From: Fulvivirga ligni
GTDB lineage: Bacteria > Bacteroidota > Bacteroidia > Cytophagales > Cyclobacteriaceae
Direction: 5' to 3'
DNA: 64,000 nucleotides
Assembly: GCF_021389935.1 (NCBI RefSeq)
Contig: NZ_CP089979.1
Span: forward strand, 2,895,001-2,959,000
Each line of letters begins with the position of its first letter. Position 1 is the first letter of the stretch. This document shows, piece after piece, positions 18,485 to 27,527 of the stretch. Both the position numbers and the translations under genes were made by a program. Below the pieces are notes generated by a model that saw nothing but the letters and a program-made list of their open reading frames with translations, had not been told where the DNA came from and made no database searches.

Positions 18485-20050
18485 ATGCAAATATTAAAGA
18501 GAATACTCACCATCGGGCTCATGGCTTTTATTGTAAGCTGTACCTCCGATTTTGAAGATACAAACACTAACCCGAATACAACTACTGTAGGTGAAATTCA
18601 GGCTACGGGTATGTTTGAGCCCTTACTTTATAATGGAGCTAATGGCTGGTTAAATTACACCTGGTTCTGGAATGATGAATTAATTCAGTTTACCGCCTTC
18701 ACAGGAGGTACTACCAGACAAGAGCATAGATATTTTATCAGCGATGGTAACTGGCAAAGTGTATGGAATTTTTACGCCCGATATGCTAACAATGCTGTGC
18801 ACATGTATGACCTCAGCGTAGAGCAGGAAGATGAATCTTTACAAGCAGTAGCACTAACCTTAAAGGTGCTTTATATGTCTAACCTTACGGATATGTTTGG
18901 CGATATTCCTTATTCTGAAGCCTTTACTGCAAACAAGCCTGGAGGAACTACCAAGCCTAAATTTGATTCACAGAAAGAGGTCTATGAGCAAATGTTTGCT
19001 GAGCTAGAAGCTGCCAATGAGCTGTATGCCTCAAACCCTCAATTCAGAAAACCAGAACTTGATGGCATGTATGGCGGATCTATGGAAAGCTGGAGAAAGT
19101 TCAATAACTCACTGTATTTAAGGTTATTATGTAGAGTAAGTGGCAGGTCTGAAATGGGAGTTGGTAGTAAAATGACAGAAATGCTCAGCAATCCGGATAG
19201 GTATCCTATTTTCACTTCTAATGATGATAATGCTACCGTAATCTTCTCAGGATCTGATCCTTATAGAAATCAGTTTGCGCTGTCTAATGAAGGTGACTTC
19301 ACCAGTTCTGGTCGTAAGCTTACCGAGCAGTTAATCAAGATGACGGTAGTTACTGAAACGGATGGATCTCAGGTATATGAAGACCCTCGATTAGCCATAA
19401 TTGGGAAGAAAAACCCAAGTTTAGATACTAATCCTGACGGCATTTGGATTGGAACAGTATCAGGTGGTACTGAGGAAAATCAAGGGACAGATAATAGAGG
19501 TTCTTCATGGTTAAATGCAGCTGTATTTTGTAGAGCCGATGCTCCAGGATGGTTCATGGATTATGCTGAGGTTCAGTTTATTTTGGCTGAAGCTGCATTG
19601 AAAGGATATATCTCAGGTGGTGAGACTGCCGCCAGAGAATATTATGAGCAGGCCGTTACTGCTTCTATAGAAAAATGGTCTGAGTTTGGTACATATAGTG
19701 AGGTGCCTGTGGCTGTTACCTCTGAAGATATAAGCACATTCCTTTCCTCTGATCTGGCCTCTTGGGACACCGCAGGCGATAAAGCTGAGCTTATCGGTAA
19801 TCAGAAATACCTGGCGTTATTCTGGGTGGGCATGGAAGCTTACCATGAATACAGAAGAACAGGGTTTCCTGAGCTCACTATAGGTCAGGGTACCGTGTAT
19901 AATGATTATACGCTGCCAACCAGGTTCGCTTATCCTACTACCACCATGGCTACCAATAGTGATAATGCACAGGCTGCATTGCAAAATATGGGTGGTGAAA
20001 ACAATATGAAAACACCAGTATGGTGGAGTAAGCAAGCCATTGGACAATAA
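18485..20050 (+). CDS. SusD/RagB-like surface lipoprotein
   Basis: About 521 residues from the ATG at 18485; the frame opens at 18443 inside susC, but the downstream ATG gives a clean lipoprotein signal with Cys19 (FIVSC). The remainder resembles the SusD-like_2 group: helical TPR-like scaffold, DMFGDIPYSEAF motif, and the YAEVQFILAEAALKG segment near the C-terminal half. It forms the lid on the SusC barrel and binds substrate at the cell surface. It starts 14 bp after susC and is co-transcribed with it. Confidence 0.93.
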   Translation: MQILKRILTIGLMAFIVSCTSDFEDTNTNPNTTTVGEIQATGMFEPLLYNGANGWLNYTWFWNDELIQFTAFTGGTTRQEHRYFISDGNWQSVWNFYARYANNAVHMYDLSVEQEDESLQAVALTLKVLYMSNLTDMFGDIPYSEAFTANKPGGTTKPKFDSQKEVYEQMFAELEAANELYASNPQFRKPELDGMYGGSMESWRKFNNSLYLRLLCRVSGRSEMGVGSKMTEMLSNPDRYPIFTSNDDNATVIFSGSDPYRNQFALSNEGDFTSSGRKLTEQLIKMTVVTETDGSQVYEDPRLAIIGKKNPSLDTNPDGIWIGTVSGGTEENQGTDNRGSSWLNAAVFCRADAPGWFMDYAEVQFILAEAALKGYISGGETAAREYYEQAVTASIEKWSEFGTYSEVPVAVTSEDISTFLSSDLASWDTAGDKAELIGNQKYLALFWVGMEAYHEYRRTGFPELTIGQGTVYNDYTLPTRFAYPTTTMATNSDNAQAALQNMGGENNMKTPVWWSKQAIGQ

Positions 20051-20079
20051 TCAATTGATCAAGTTAAAAAGACATACAA

Positions 20080-21303
20080 ATGACAAGTAATAGAATATTA
20101 AGCATTGGAAAAATGATGATGTTCATCTTTTCTATAAGCTCACTGTTATTCGTTTCCTGCTCTGATGATGATAGTACAGAGGGTGAAGCCTACTTTACCA
20201 TTGAAGACAACCCTACTGGTTTAGCAGTAGGCGTGGAAGGTGTTTCAAAAAGTTATGTAGTTCGTTCTAACAGGCCATGGCAAGTGGTGGCACAAGGTGA
20301 TGCGGATTGGGTGAAACCATTTCCAGCTGAGGGAGAAGATGATGGAATTTTTAGATTTATTGTTGATCCAAATGCAACGTTAGACGCTCGTAATGCCAGT
20401 TTTTCTTTCATGGTAGATGGTCAGGAACAGCCGGTTTTATTTTTAGTGGAGCAGGTGGCCAATATGCCTTACATTACTATTATAGATGCAGAAGATGGTT
20501 TCACAGTACCTGCTGCAGGTGGCGAACTTAATGTGGGAATAGACGCCAATATAGCATGGACTTACACCATTGAAGAAAATAATTGGATTAGTGAAACGGA
20601 TGTAACTGACTCACAGATTACTCTGGTAGCCAATAAGAACGCTAAAGACGCGAGAACTGTGAAGCTTACTGTGAGCTCCCCGGATTTTCCTGCGTTAACT
20701 CAAGAGGTGTCCATTACTCAGTCAAGAGGAAGTGTGCTTTTGGAAGAGGATTTCAGCTGGTTGTCTTATGGTGATGCCATTCCTTATGTTACTTCTGGGG
20801 AGAAACGCTATGACTCGTGGACTGAAGAGGAAAAAAATCGTGGTTGGTATAGTACCCCGGTAGAAGTGTCTTCTAATCAGCAAATTGTCTACGCTCGCCA
20901 GGGTTTTGTGAAGCTGGGTAAAACCAATTATGGAGGAGATATGATTTCTCCAAAATTGCCAATCGAAGGCACCGTAACCCTTCAGGTTACTTTCAAAGCG
21001 GCCGCTTATATCTCAGCAGGAGGAAATGTTGATGACAGAATTTTAGTGATCAATGCCTTGGGAGCAGGAGAAGCTAGCGTGGCTCAAATGCAGATTGATA
21101 ATATCCCTAACTCTCAGGCTGAGGATGAAGCAGGGGTGGTGAATGATATCTGGGCAGAAGACAGGAGCTACACATTTACCATTACAGGAGCCACTTCAGA
21201 TACACAAGTGCAATTTCTTGGAGGTGCCTACGAGTTGAGTGGCATAGGGCAGGGTAAGAACCGCATATTCCTTGATGATATAAAGATTGAAATAGTTGAA
21301 TAA
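20080..21303 (+). CDS. BACON-domain lipoprotein
   Basis: A 407-residue lipoprotein with lipobox Cys27 (LLFVSC). Two consecutive Ig-like BACON-type domains cover about 36-130 and 131-215 (RPWQVVAQGDADWVKP; NIAWTYTIEENNWIS). A C-terminal beta-sandwich of roughly 190 residues resembles choice-of-anchor or galactose-binding folds, ending in RIFLDDIKIEIVE. Proteins of this kind occupy the surface glycan-binding protein position after susD and help capture ligand. No catalytic motif is visible. It follows susD by 29 bp and precedes the phosphoesterase by a few bases. Confidence 0.85.
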   Translation: MTSNRILSIGKMMMFIFSISSLLFVSCSDDDSTEGEAYFTIEDNPTGLAVGVEGVSKSYVVRSNRPWQVVAQGDADWVKPFPAEGEDDGIFRFIVDPNATLDARNASFSFMVDGQEQPVLFLVEQVANMPYITIIDAEDGFTVPAAGGELNVGIDANIAWTYTIEENNWISETDVTDSQITLVANKNAKDARTVKLTVSSPDFPALTQEVSITQSRGSVLLEEDFSWLSYGDAIPYVTSGEKRYDSWTEEEKNRGWYSTPVEVSSNQQIVYARQGFVKLGKTNYGGDMISPKLPIEGTVTLQVTFKAAAYISAGGNVDDRILVINALGAGEASVAQMQIDNIPNSQAEDEAGVVNDIWAEDRSYTFTITGATSDTQVQFLGGAYELSGIGQGKNRIFLDDIKIEIVE

Positions 21304-21310
21304 AAGAGAG

Positions 21311-23287
21311 ATGGATCAAACAAGAAGAAAGTTTATCAAAGCTGGTAGTTTAACTACGTTGTATGGTTTAAGTGGTTTGGGTTTTGGCTTTGTAAGCTGC
21401 AAGAAGGATAATGTGATCGATGAGAATAATGTGCTTAATATCAGTGGTGTATCTATTCCTTCAACACTTGATGTTACAGCCGGTCAGGAGGTAACACTCA
21501 CGGGAAAGGGTTTTAAAATCGGAGACCAAATAGAAATGAAAACTGCAGATAACAGTGCTTTTACAAGCACTGTTATCTCAGTGACAGATACCACTGTAAC
21601 GTTCCTTTTGCCGGATGGAATTAGCACTGGAAATTATAACCTAACCGTGATCAGGGGGGCTAAAAGCCTGTTTTTAGGAGGAGTGCTAATCAATCTCATT
21701 GCTAATGTAGATCTTCCTGATAAAGCAGGAATGACTGTGAAAGGCCTTGTTTATTGTAATGGTGTAGGTGTTGCCGGAGTGGTGGTTTCAGATGGTTATG
21801 AAGTGACCACTACAGATGATAAAGGACGGTATTATTTGCCTTCACAAAAGAAAACAGGCTTTGTATTTATCTCAGTGCCTGGTAATTATGAAGTGGTAAC
21901 GGACGGCAATGCACCGCAGTTTTTTAAGCGACTGAGCAATGCTGTAAATACAGTAGAACAAAAGGATTTCTCATTGATAGAGGCAAATAATGAAAAGCAT
22001 GTGGTAGTTACTATGGCTGACTGGCACCTGGCCAACCGTAATAATGACCTGGATCAGTTTACCAATAAGGTCTTGCCTGACGTAAATGCCACAATCAATA
22101 AATACGCTGCCGATGGCACCAAGGTGTATGTGTTAACACTTGGTGACCTTACCTGGGATCTGTATTGGTATAATAACAATTTTGGACTGCAAGAGTATCT
22201 TCCATACATGAATAAGCTGGCTTGTCCGGTTTTTAACCTCATAGGTAATCATGATAATGATCCTTATGTAGCTAATAATGACTGGGAAGCAGAGGCCAAA
22301 TATAGAGATATCATTGGTCCGACCTACTATTCTTTCAACCTGGGCAAAGTACACTATGTGGTGTTAGATGATGTGGAATATCTTAATTCCGGTGGATCAG
22401 AAGGAGTAATTGGAAGTAGAAATTACAATGAGAAAATCGTTTCGGAGCAAATGGAATGGCTGCAGAAGGATCTGGCAACCATTACAGATAAGAGTACTCC
22501 AATTGTAATAGCCACTCATACTCCATTGTATAAAAACCCAACTTTGGATGTTAATGGAAATCAGGTTGATACACTTGATCTTTCAAATGGTGGTTCTTTG
22601 ATTAATAGCTTAAAAGAATTCTCCACAGTTCATGTCCTCACAGGTCACACACACATTAACTACTCAGTGGAGGAGGAATCAAATGTGATGGAGCATAATA
22701 CAGCTGCTATTTGCGCTACGTGGTGGTGGACAGGGAAGAATGGTTATGCCGGAAACCACATCTGCAAAGATGGAAGCCCTGGTGGCTATGGCATTTGGAA
22801 AATGGATGGCCAGAATATCGAGTGGTTGTACAAAGGCATTGGCCATGGAGAAGATTATCAGTTTAGGGCTTATGACCTAAATGAGGTTCATATTACCGCA
22901 GCCGAATTTGCTCCTAAATCGTCTGATAGTTTACTTGAGCCTTATGCGGGACCTTATGCACAGAAAAGTTCTGGTAATGAGGTGCTTATCAATGTCTGGG
23001 GCTATGATAGTGAATGGAAAATAGAGGTTTCTGAAAACGGTAACAAGCTGGGTGTTGACAGGGTTTATGCTTTAGATCCTTTGCACATCATCTCGTATGA
23101 TGCACTGAGACTCAATGCGGGAGCCACACCAACAGGTGCTTTTACTACCACAGAAACTGCTCATTTATTTAAAGCAGTAGCTTCAGCGCCTGATTCTACC
23201 TTAGAAATAAAAGTAACAGACCGCTTTGGTAATACCTACACTGAGAGTATGGTTAGGCCGAAAGCATTCAGTTATGATATAAGATAG
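21311..23287 (+). CDS. calcineurin-like metallophosphoesterase with IPT domain, lipoprotein
   Basis: About 658 residues from the ATG at 21311 (a TTG at 21296 overlaps the previous gene). The N-terminus combines a twin-arginine pattern (TRRKFIKAG) with a lipobox Cys30 (FVSC). An IPT/TIG-like Ig domain lies at about 40-130 and a CarboxypepD_reg-like N-domain at about 140-215. The catalytic domain shows the metal-ligand series ADWH, LGDLTWD, GNHDND, THTP and GHTH. A C-terminal beta-domain typical of this subfamily ends the protein. It should cleave phosphomonoesters or diesters at the envelope. Its place in a SusCD operon suggests the imported ligand carries phosphate. Confidence 0.9.
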   Translation: MDQTRRKFIKAGSLTTLYGLSGLGFGFVSCKKDNVIDENNVLNISGVSIPSTLDVTAGQEVTLTGKGFKIGDQIEMKTADNSAFTSTVISVTDTTVTFLLPDGISTGNYNLTVIRGAKSLFLGGVLINLIANVDLPDKAGMTVKGLVYCNGVGVAGVVVSDGYEVTTTDDKGRYYLPSQKKTGFVFISVPGNYEVVTDGNAPQFFKRLSNAVNTVEQKDFSLIEANNEKHVVVTMADWHLANRNNDLDQFTNKVLPDVNATINKYAADGTKVYVLTLGDLTWDLYWYNNNFGLQEYLPYMNKLACPVFNLIGNHDNDPYVANNDWEAEAKYRDIIGPTYYSFNLGKVHYVVLDDVEYLNSGGSEGVIGSRNYNEKIVSEQMEWLQKDLATITDKSTPIVIATHTPLYKNPTLDVNGNQVDTLDLSNGGSLINSLKEFSTVHVLTGHTHINYSVEEESNVMEHNTAAICATWWWTGKNGYAGNHICKDGSPGGYGIWKMDGQNIEWLYKGIGHGEDYQFRAYDLNEVHITAAEFAPKSSDSLLEPYAGPYAQKSSGNEVLINVWGYDSEWKIEVSENGNKLGVDRVYALDPLHIISYDALRLNAGATPTGAFTTTETAHLFKAVASAPDSTLEIKVTDRFGNTYTESMVRPKAFSYDIR

Positions 23288-23316
23288 TTTGTTTGATTAA
23301 ATACGTTTAATTAGTG

Positions 23317-23346
23317 AAAGGCTACAGAAATTCTGTAGCCTTTTGT
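23317..23346 (+). terminator. intrinsic terminator
   Basis: Stem AAAGGCTACAG (23317-23327) pairs with CTGTAGCCTTT (23333-23343), loop AAATT, ending in TTTT. It closes the SusCD-BACON-phosphoesterase unit before the GH2 gene. Confidence 0.8.
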
Positions 23347-23463
23347 ATTCTAAGAAAGAAGTGATGGCTTATTAATAAACGTAAATACTACACTTATTAT
23401 TGCAAAGGTTAAGCCATTCAAGTAGTTTTACCCTTATTTGAAGTTCAAATTTTTATCATTCTC

Positions 23464-25893
23464 ATGATCAAGCGATTATTCATATTTACCATTCTTTTAT
23501 TTCAAATTCAGGCCGGTTTTGTCAAGGCTCAGGAAAGGAAAGTGCAGACACTAAAAGATGGTTGGAAATTTCACAAAGGAGAGGCTGGGGGAGCAGATCA
23601 AGCCGATTTTAACGATGCCAAATGGCAGTCTGTTACGGTACCGCATGACTGGGCTATTTATGGACCTTTTGATAAGGAGATAGACAAGCAGGTGGTGAAA
23701 ATTGAGCAGAATATGGAAGAAAAGGCCACTGAAAAAACGGGAAGGACAGGTTCTTTGCCATTCACCGGTGTGGGCTGGTATAGAAACCACTTTACTTACA
23801 CTGTGCCACCAGGCAAGCAGCTCTTGCTCACTTTTGATGGAGCCATGAGCAATGCAAAGGTGTATGTGAACGGAGAGTACGTAGGCTCTCGTGCTTATGG
23901 CTATAGCTATTTCTACTTTGATATTACTGACAAAATAAAGCATGGAGAAGAGAATGTAATCGCCGTAAGGCTTGAGAATCAGCCGTTTTCGTCAAGATGG
24001 TATCCTGGTGCAGGTTTATACAGAAAAGTACAGTTAATCGAAAAAGATAAAATTAGCTTTCAGCACTGGGGACATTACATCACCACGCCTTTCATATCGG
24101 ATGATGTGGCCAGAGTCAACATCAAATCAAAAGTGCAGGGCAACGGTTTACATATAGAAACAGAGATTACCGATGCTGACGGAAAGGTGGTAGCTACTCA
24201 TAAGGAAAGCACTCAATATGATGATGAGTTGGTGCAAAATATCTCCGTATCGAATCCGCATCTCTGGAGTCCGGAAGATCCTTATTTGTACACCGCTACG
24301 CTAAAGCTGTTTCAGGGTAACGAATTAAAGGACTCTCAGAATATTCGGTTCGGGATAAGAAGTATTGAGTATGGCAGGGAAAATGGCTTTGTACTCAATG
24401 GAAAACCCACTAAGTTCAGAGGCGTTTGTTTGCATCATGATTTGGGTCCGCTAGGAACGGCTGTGAATAAAGCAGCATTAAGAAGACAGCTCACCATTTT
24501 GAAAGATTTAGGCTGTAATGCTATTCGCTCTGCGCACAATATGCCATCTATGGAGCAGTTGGAGCTTTGCGATGAAATGGGATTTCTCTTCGTGGCAGAA
24601 AGCTTTGATGAATGGAAAAAGCCCAAGGTGGAGAATGGATACAACCTGTATTTTGATGAGTGGGCAGAAAAAGACGTTGTTAACTTGGTACAAGCTACCA
24701 GAAATCACCCATGCATAGTGATGTGGAGCGCTGGTAATGAGGTGCCTGATCAGTGGGGGAATGAAGGGGTGAAGCGAGCCAAGTGGCTTCAGGAGATATT
24801 TCATAGAGAAGACCCCACCAGACCAGTTACCGTGGGTATGGATCAGGTGAAAGCGGTGATGGAATCAGGTTTTGGGGCTTTGCTCGATGTGCCTGGGCTT
24901 AATTACCGCGTGCATTTATATGAAGAGGCCTATGATAAATTCCCACAAGGATTCATCCTCGGCTCCGAAACTGCCTCTACCGTGAGTAGCAGAGGAGTTT
25001 ACAAATTCCCTGTAGAAAAGGCTGTTTCAAAGCAGTATGATGACTTACAATGCTCTTCCTATGACCTTGAATATTGCAGCTGGTCTAACCTGCCAGAAGA
25101 TGATTTTGTGCTTCAAGATGATAAGCCCTGGGTAATAGGTGAGTTTGTATGGACTGGCTTTGATTATCTGGGAGAACCTACTCCTTATGATGAATTCTGG
25201 CCGTCAAGAAGCTCTTATTTCGGTATGGTGGATCTGGCGGGCATCCCAAAAGACAGATATTACCTATATCGAAGCAGATGGAATAAAGAGGAGGAAACTT
25301 TGCATATTCTTCCTCATTGGAACTGGAAAGGCAGAGAAGGAGAGATCACCCCAGTATTTGTTTACACCAACTATAACAGCGCTGAATTATTCATCAATGG
25401 CAAAAGTCAGGGTGTTGTTACTAAGAACGACTCCACCAAACAAGACCGCGACAGGCTCAGGTGGATGAATGTAAAATACGAGCCAGGAACAGTAAAAGTG
25501 GTGGCCTTTGATGATGCTGGAAAAGCCGTGGCTGAGAAAGAAATAAAAACCGCCGGTGCCCCACATCACATAGAATTACAAGCAGATCGATCCGCTCTAA
25601 CAGCTGATGGTCAGGATATTAGCTTTATTGCAGCCACTGTGGTAGACAAAGACGGCAACCCATGCCCTCTGGCAGATAACCAACTGAATTTCAAAGTATC
25701 AGGAGCCGGCTCGTTCAGAGCAGTATGTAATGGCGATGCCACCTCACTAGAAATCTTCCATCAGCCCACCATGAAAGCCTTCAATGGCAAACTGGTAGTG
25801 CTGGTACAGTCATCCAGGAAAGCCGGAGATATAAAACTCACTGTTTCAGGAAAAGGCCTGAAGAAGGCTGAATATTCTTTAAAGGCGGAGTAA
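23464..25893 (+). CDS. glycoside hydrolase family 2 (beta-galactosidase-like)
   Basis: An 809-residue exported GH2 enzyme. A signal peptide ends near residue 23 (VKAQ). The N-terminal jelly-roll sugar-binding domain (about 25-200) is followed by an Ig-like domain, the TIM barrel (about 305-590) and C-terminal beta-domains of DUF4982 type. The acid/base is probably Glu426 (SAGNE) and the nucleophile Glu560 (GEFVWTG). Beta-galactosidase is the common activity of this architecture, but beta-glucuronidase or beta-mannosidase cannot be excluded. It lies after a terminator downstream of the SusCD genes and ends two bases before an R1 repeat. Confidence 0.9.
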   Translation: MIKRLFIFTILLFQIQAGFVKAQERKVQTLKDGWKFHKGEAGGADQADFNDAKWQSVTVPHDWAIYGPFDKEIDKQVVKIEQNMEEKATEKTGRTGSLPFTGVGWYRNHFTYTVPPGKQLLLTFDGAMSNAKVYVNGEYVGSRAYGYSYFYFDITDKIKHGEENVIAVRLENQPFSSRWYPGAGLYRKVQLIEKDKISFQHWGHYITTPFISDDVARVNIKSKVQGNGLHIETEITDADGKVVATHKESTQYDDELVQNISVSNPHLWSPEDPYLYTATLKLFQGNELKDSQNIRFGIRSIEYGRENGFVLNGKPTKFRGVCLHHDLGPLGTAVNKAALRRQLTILKDLGCNAIRSAHNMPSMEQLELCDEMGFLFVAESFDEWKKPKVENGYNLYFDEWAEKDVVNLVQATRNHPCIVMWSAGNEVPDQWGNEGVKRAKWLQEIFHREDPTRPVTVGMDQVKAVMESGFGALLDVPGLNYRVHLYEEAYDKFPQGFILGSETASTVSSRGVYKFPVEKAVSKQYDDLQCSSYDLEYCSWSNLPEDDFVLQDDKPWVIGEFVWTGFDYLGEPTPYDEFWPSRSSYFGMVDLAGIPKDRYYLYRSRWNKEEETLHILPHWNWKGREGEITPVFVYTNYNSAELFINGKSQGVVTKNDSTKQDRDRLRWMNVKYEPGTVKVVAFDDAGKAVAEKEIKTAGAPHHIELQADRSALTADGQDISFIAATVVDKDGNPCPLADNQLNFKVSGAGSFRAVCNGDATSLEIFHQPTMKAFNGKLVVLVQSSRKAGDIKLTVSGKGLKKAEYSLKAE

Positions 25894-25895
25894 TG

Positions 25896-25971
25896 ACCTC
25901 ACCCAAACCCTCTCCTAAAAGGAGAGGGCTTTACACCCTTCTCCTTGAGGAGAAGGGCCGGGGATGAGGTG
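25896..25971 (+). repeat. double-hairpin repeat R1, copy b
   Basis: Starts ACCTCACCC and ends GGATGAGGTG. It contains palindromes CCCTCTCCT/AGGAGAGGG and CCCTTCTCCT/AGGAGAAGGG separated by a short T-rich link. It is the reverse complement of copy a at 3641-3715 with few changes. Confidence 0.9.
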
Positions 25972-25992
25972 AAACTAAACACACTCATCTCA

Positions 25993-26016
25993 GTCATTTC
26001 GACGGCAGGAGAAATC
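25993..26016 (-). repeat. fragment of intergenic repeat R2, inverted
   Basis: GTCATTTCGACGGCAGGAGA and the next four bases match the conserved end of the 3.1-3.6 kb repeats in reverse orientation, with one mismatch. It lies 21 bp from R1 copy b, the same relative order and orientation as in the first locus. Confidence 0.75.
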
Positions 26017-26102
26017 CATGAATTAGATTAGTATTTCACCCTAAGGTATTACCGACTGGTCTCAAGTCTGGATATTTGCGTCGAACCATTGCGTTGGGTA
26101 TT

Positions 26103-26181
26103 ACCTCACCCAAGCCCTCTCCTAAAAGGAGAGGGCTCTTTACTCCCTTCTCCTTGAGGAGAAGGGCTGGGGGATGAGGTG
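26103..26181 (+). repeat. double-hairpin repeat R1, copy c
   Basis: Third member of the family, in direct orientation to copy b about 130 bp away, with the same terminal ACCTCA/TGAGGT inverted ends and two internal hairpins. It has a slightly longer central link and one extra G before the end. Confidence 0.9.
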
Positions 26182-26260
26182 ATTAATTTCTTTGTATTCT
26201 ATAACTACTACTTATTGTTTCCCCTACCTTTACACCTCACTATTTAATTAACAAACACAT

Positions 26261-26512
26261 ATGTTCGACGGCTCTGATTATCCAAAATCTCTTGATGAAG
26301 AACTCTTTAATACCTGGCTGGAAAATGGCCGTGAGAGCAAAATCAGTTATACTCACCTTCTAGTGGTGTGGGATGATTTTGAGGCTGATTATATGGCGGT
26401 TTATGTTGAAGATAGATCGGAGATAGAAAAGTATGAGAAATACGAGTCATCTACAGGGAGAGAATCCCTGGTAGCGGCTTATGATTTGTATTCCGAATCC
26501 AGGATTGCCTAA
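26261..26512 (+). CDS. small hypothetical protein, 83 aa
   Basis: I do not recognise this protein. It is acidic and aromatic-rich, without signal peptide or membrane segment; hydrophobic strands (THLLVVWDDF, YMAVYVED) alternate with a charged helix, suggesting a small folded alpha/beta domain. It starts with ATG and is isolated between a repeat cluster and the AraC gene, 53 bp before the latter. Coding is likely but not certain. Confidence 0.55.
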   Translation: MFDGSDYPKSLDEELFNTWLENGRESKISYTHLLVVWDDFEADYMAVYVEDRSEIEKYEKYESSTGRESLVAAYDLYSESRIA

Positions 26513-26520
26513 ATAATCGT

Positions 26521-26557
26521 ATCAAACTAATCTGATGTTTGGTTTGATTTTCTTAAC
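26521..26557 (+). promoter_or_regulatory. inverted TTTGAT motifs ahead of the AraC gene
   Basis: ATCAAA (26521-26526) and TTTGAT (26543-26548) form an inverted pair just before the AraC start at 26566. The right half, GGTTTGATTTTCTTAA, matches the direct repeats upstream of the acetyltransferase and cupin genes. Possible autoregulatory site. Confidence 0.5.
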
Positions 26558-26565
26558 TTTAATGT

Positions 26566-27444
26566 ATGAGTGAGAAAATTGAAAGATCCGTTTCTGATTT
26601 TAATAATGAGCTTAAGCTCAAAGGCTTCAATGTGTTTCAGATTGAAAAAGATGGAAACGCCACGAAAACGTATAGCAGAAAGGATTTTTATAAAATCTGT
26701 CTCACCACCGGAAGGAGCATCATCCATTATGCGGACAAGAGTTATGAGCATGAAGGCACGGTCTTGTTTTTCGGAAATCCTCATATTCCTTATTCATGGG
26801 AAACGCTTTCTACCACTTATGTAGGCTATACAGTGTTGTTTTCTGAAGACTTTTTGCAACTTTCTAAACACTCAGAAAGCCTTCAGCAGTCACCTTTATT
26901 TAAAATAGGAGGTACACCTTTACTCACCATCTCAGAGGCGCAGCGAGAATTTCTTAATGGTATATTCATCAAAATGATCGAGGAGCAGAACTCAGAATAT
27001 TCATTTAAGGATGATGTGATTAGAAATTACATTCACCTCATTCTACATGAGGCTATGAAAATGGAGCCTTCTGAAAACTTTGAGCAGCACAAAAATGCAG
27101 CATCTCGGCTTACTTCTGTGTTTTTGGAATTGCTAGAACGACAATTTCCTATTGAAACCACAGAAAAGCCACTTAACTTAAGGACTGCACAGGATTATGC
27201 CAATAATCTTTCTGTGCACGTGAACTATCTAAATCGCGCTGTAAAGGAGGTCACCGGAAAGTCTACCACTGCTCACATCACCGATAGGATAGTTAGTGAA
27301 GCTAAGGCTTTGCTGCAGCATACTGACTGGAATATTAGTGAAATCGCCTACTCTCTAGGTTTCGATTATCCGACCTATTTCAATAACTTCTTTAAAAAAC
27401 ACACCGGCTTTACGCCAAAATCAGTACGTGTCACTGAGGTTTGA
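26566..27444 (+). CDS. AraC-family transcriptional regulator
   Basis: A 292-residue regulator. An N-terminal cupin-like sensing region (about 30-150) is followed by a C-terminal AraC double helix-turn-helix (about 190-290) with AQDYANNLSVHVNYLNRAVK in the first unit and ISEIAYSLGFDYPTYFNNFF in the second. It is of the AraC type that often controls aldehyde- or quinone-stress genes next door, and here it precedes an acetyltransferase and a cupin/dehydrogenase operon in the same direction. Repeated TTTGATT motifs at those promoters are candidate binding sites. The ligand is unknown. Confidence 0.92.
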   Translation: MSEKIERSVSDFNNELKLKGFNVFQIEKDGNATKTYSRKDFYKICLTTGRSIIHYADKSYEHEGTVLFFGNPHIPYSWETLSTTYVGYTVLFSEDFLQLSKHSESLQQSPLFKIGGTPLLTISEAQREFLNGIFIKMIEEQNSEYSFKDDVIRNYIHLILHEAMKMEPSENFEQHKNAASRLTSVFLELLERQFPIETTEKPLNLRTAQDYANNLSVHVNYLNRAVKEVTGKSTTAHITDRIVSEAKALLQHTDWNISEIAYSLGFDYPTYFNNFFKKHTGFTPKSVRVTEV

Positions 27445-27478
27445 AATTCTTAATCTTTGATTTGATTCTTATTAACCC
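27438..27478 (+). promoter_or_regulatory. direct repeats, 21-bp spacing, upstream of acetyltransferase gene
   Basis: Two copies of a GTTTGAAATTCTTAA / TTTGATTCTTATTAA-like motif start at 27440 and 27461, exactly 21 bp apart (two helical turns), as expected for an AraC protein binding one DNA face. A TACCTTTG sequence at 27497-27504 matches the Bacteroidota -7 element. Confidence 0.55.
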
Positions 27479-27527
27479 ATAGCGCTGGGGCTGATCTACC
27501 TTTGTCTAAGAACTTAAATATAAAGGT

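Larger units (their letters stand above)
25894..26260. other. repeat-rich intergenic region, 367 bp
   Basis: Holds two R1 double-hairpin copies and an inverted R2 fragment, with no credible gene. The R1 copy starting two bases after the GH2 stop could act as a transcript end. The last 60 bp (TACCTTTAC at about 26226) may hold the promoter of the small gene at 26261. Confidence 0.75.

Noticed and set aside
25896-26181. CRISPR array
   Set aside because: The three hairpin units differ in spacing and orientation across the window, and there are no regular spacers or cas genes.
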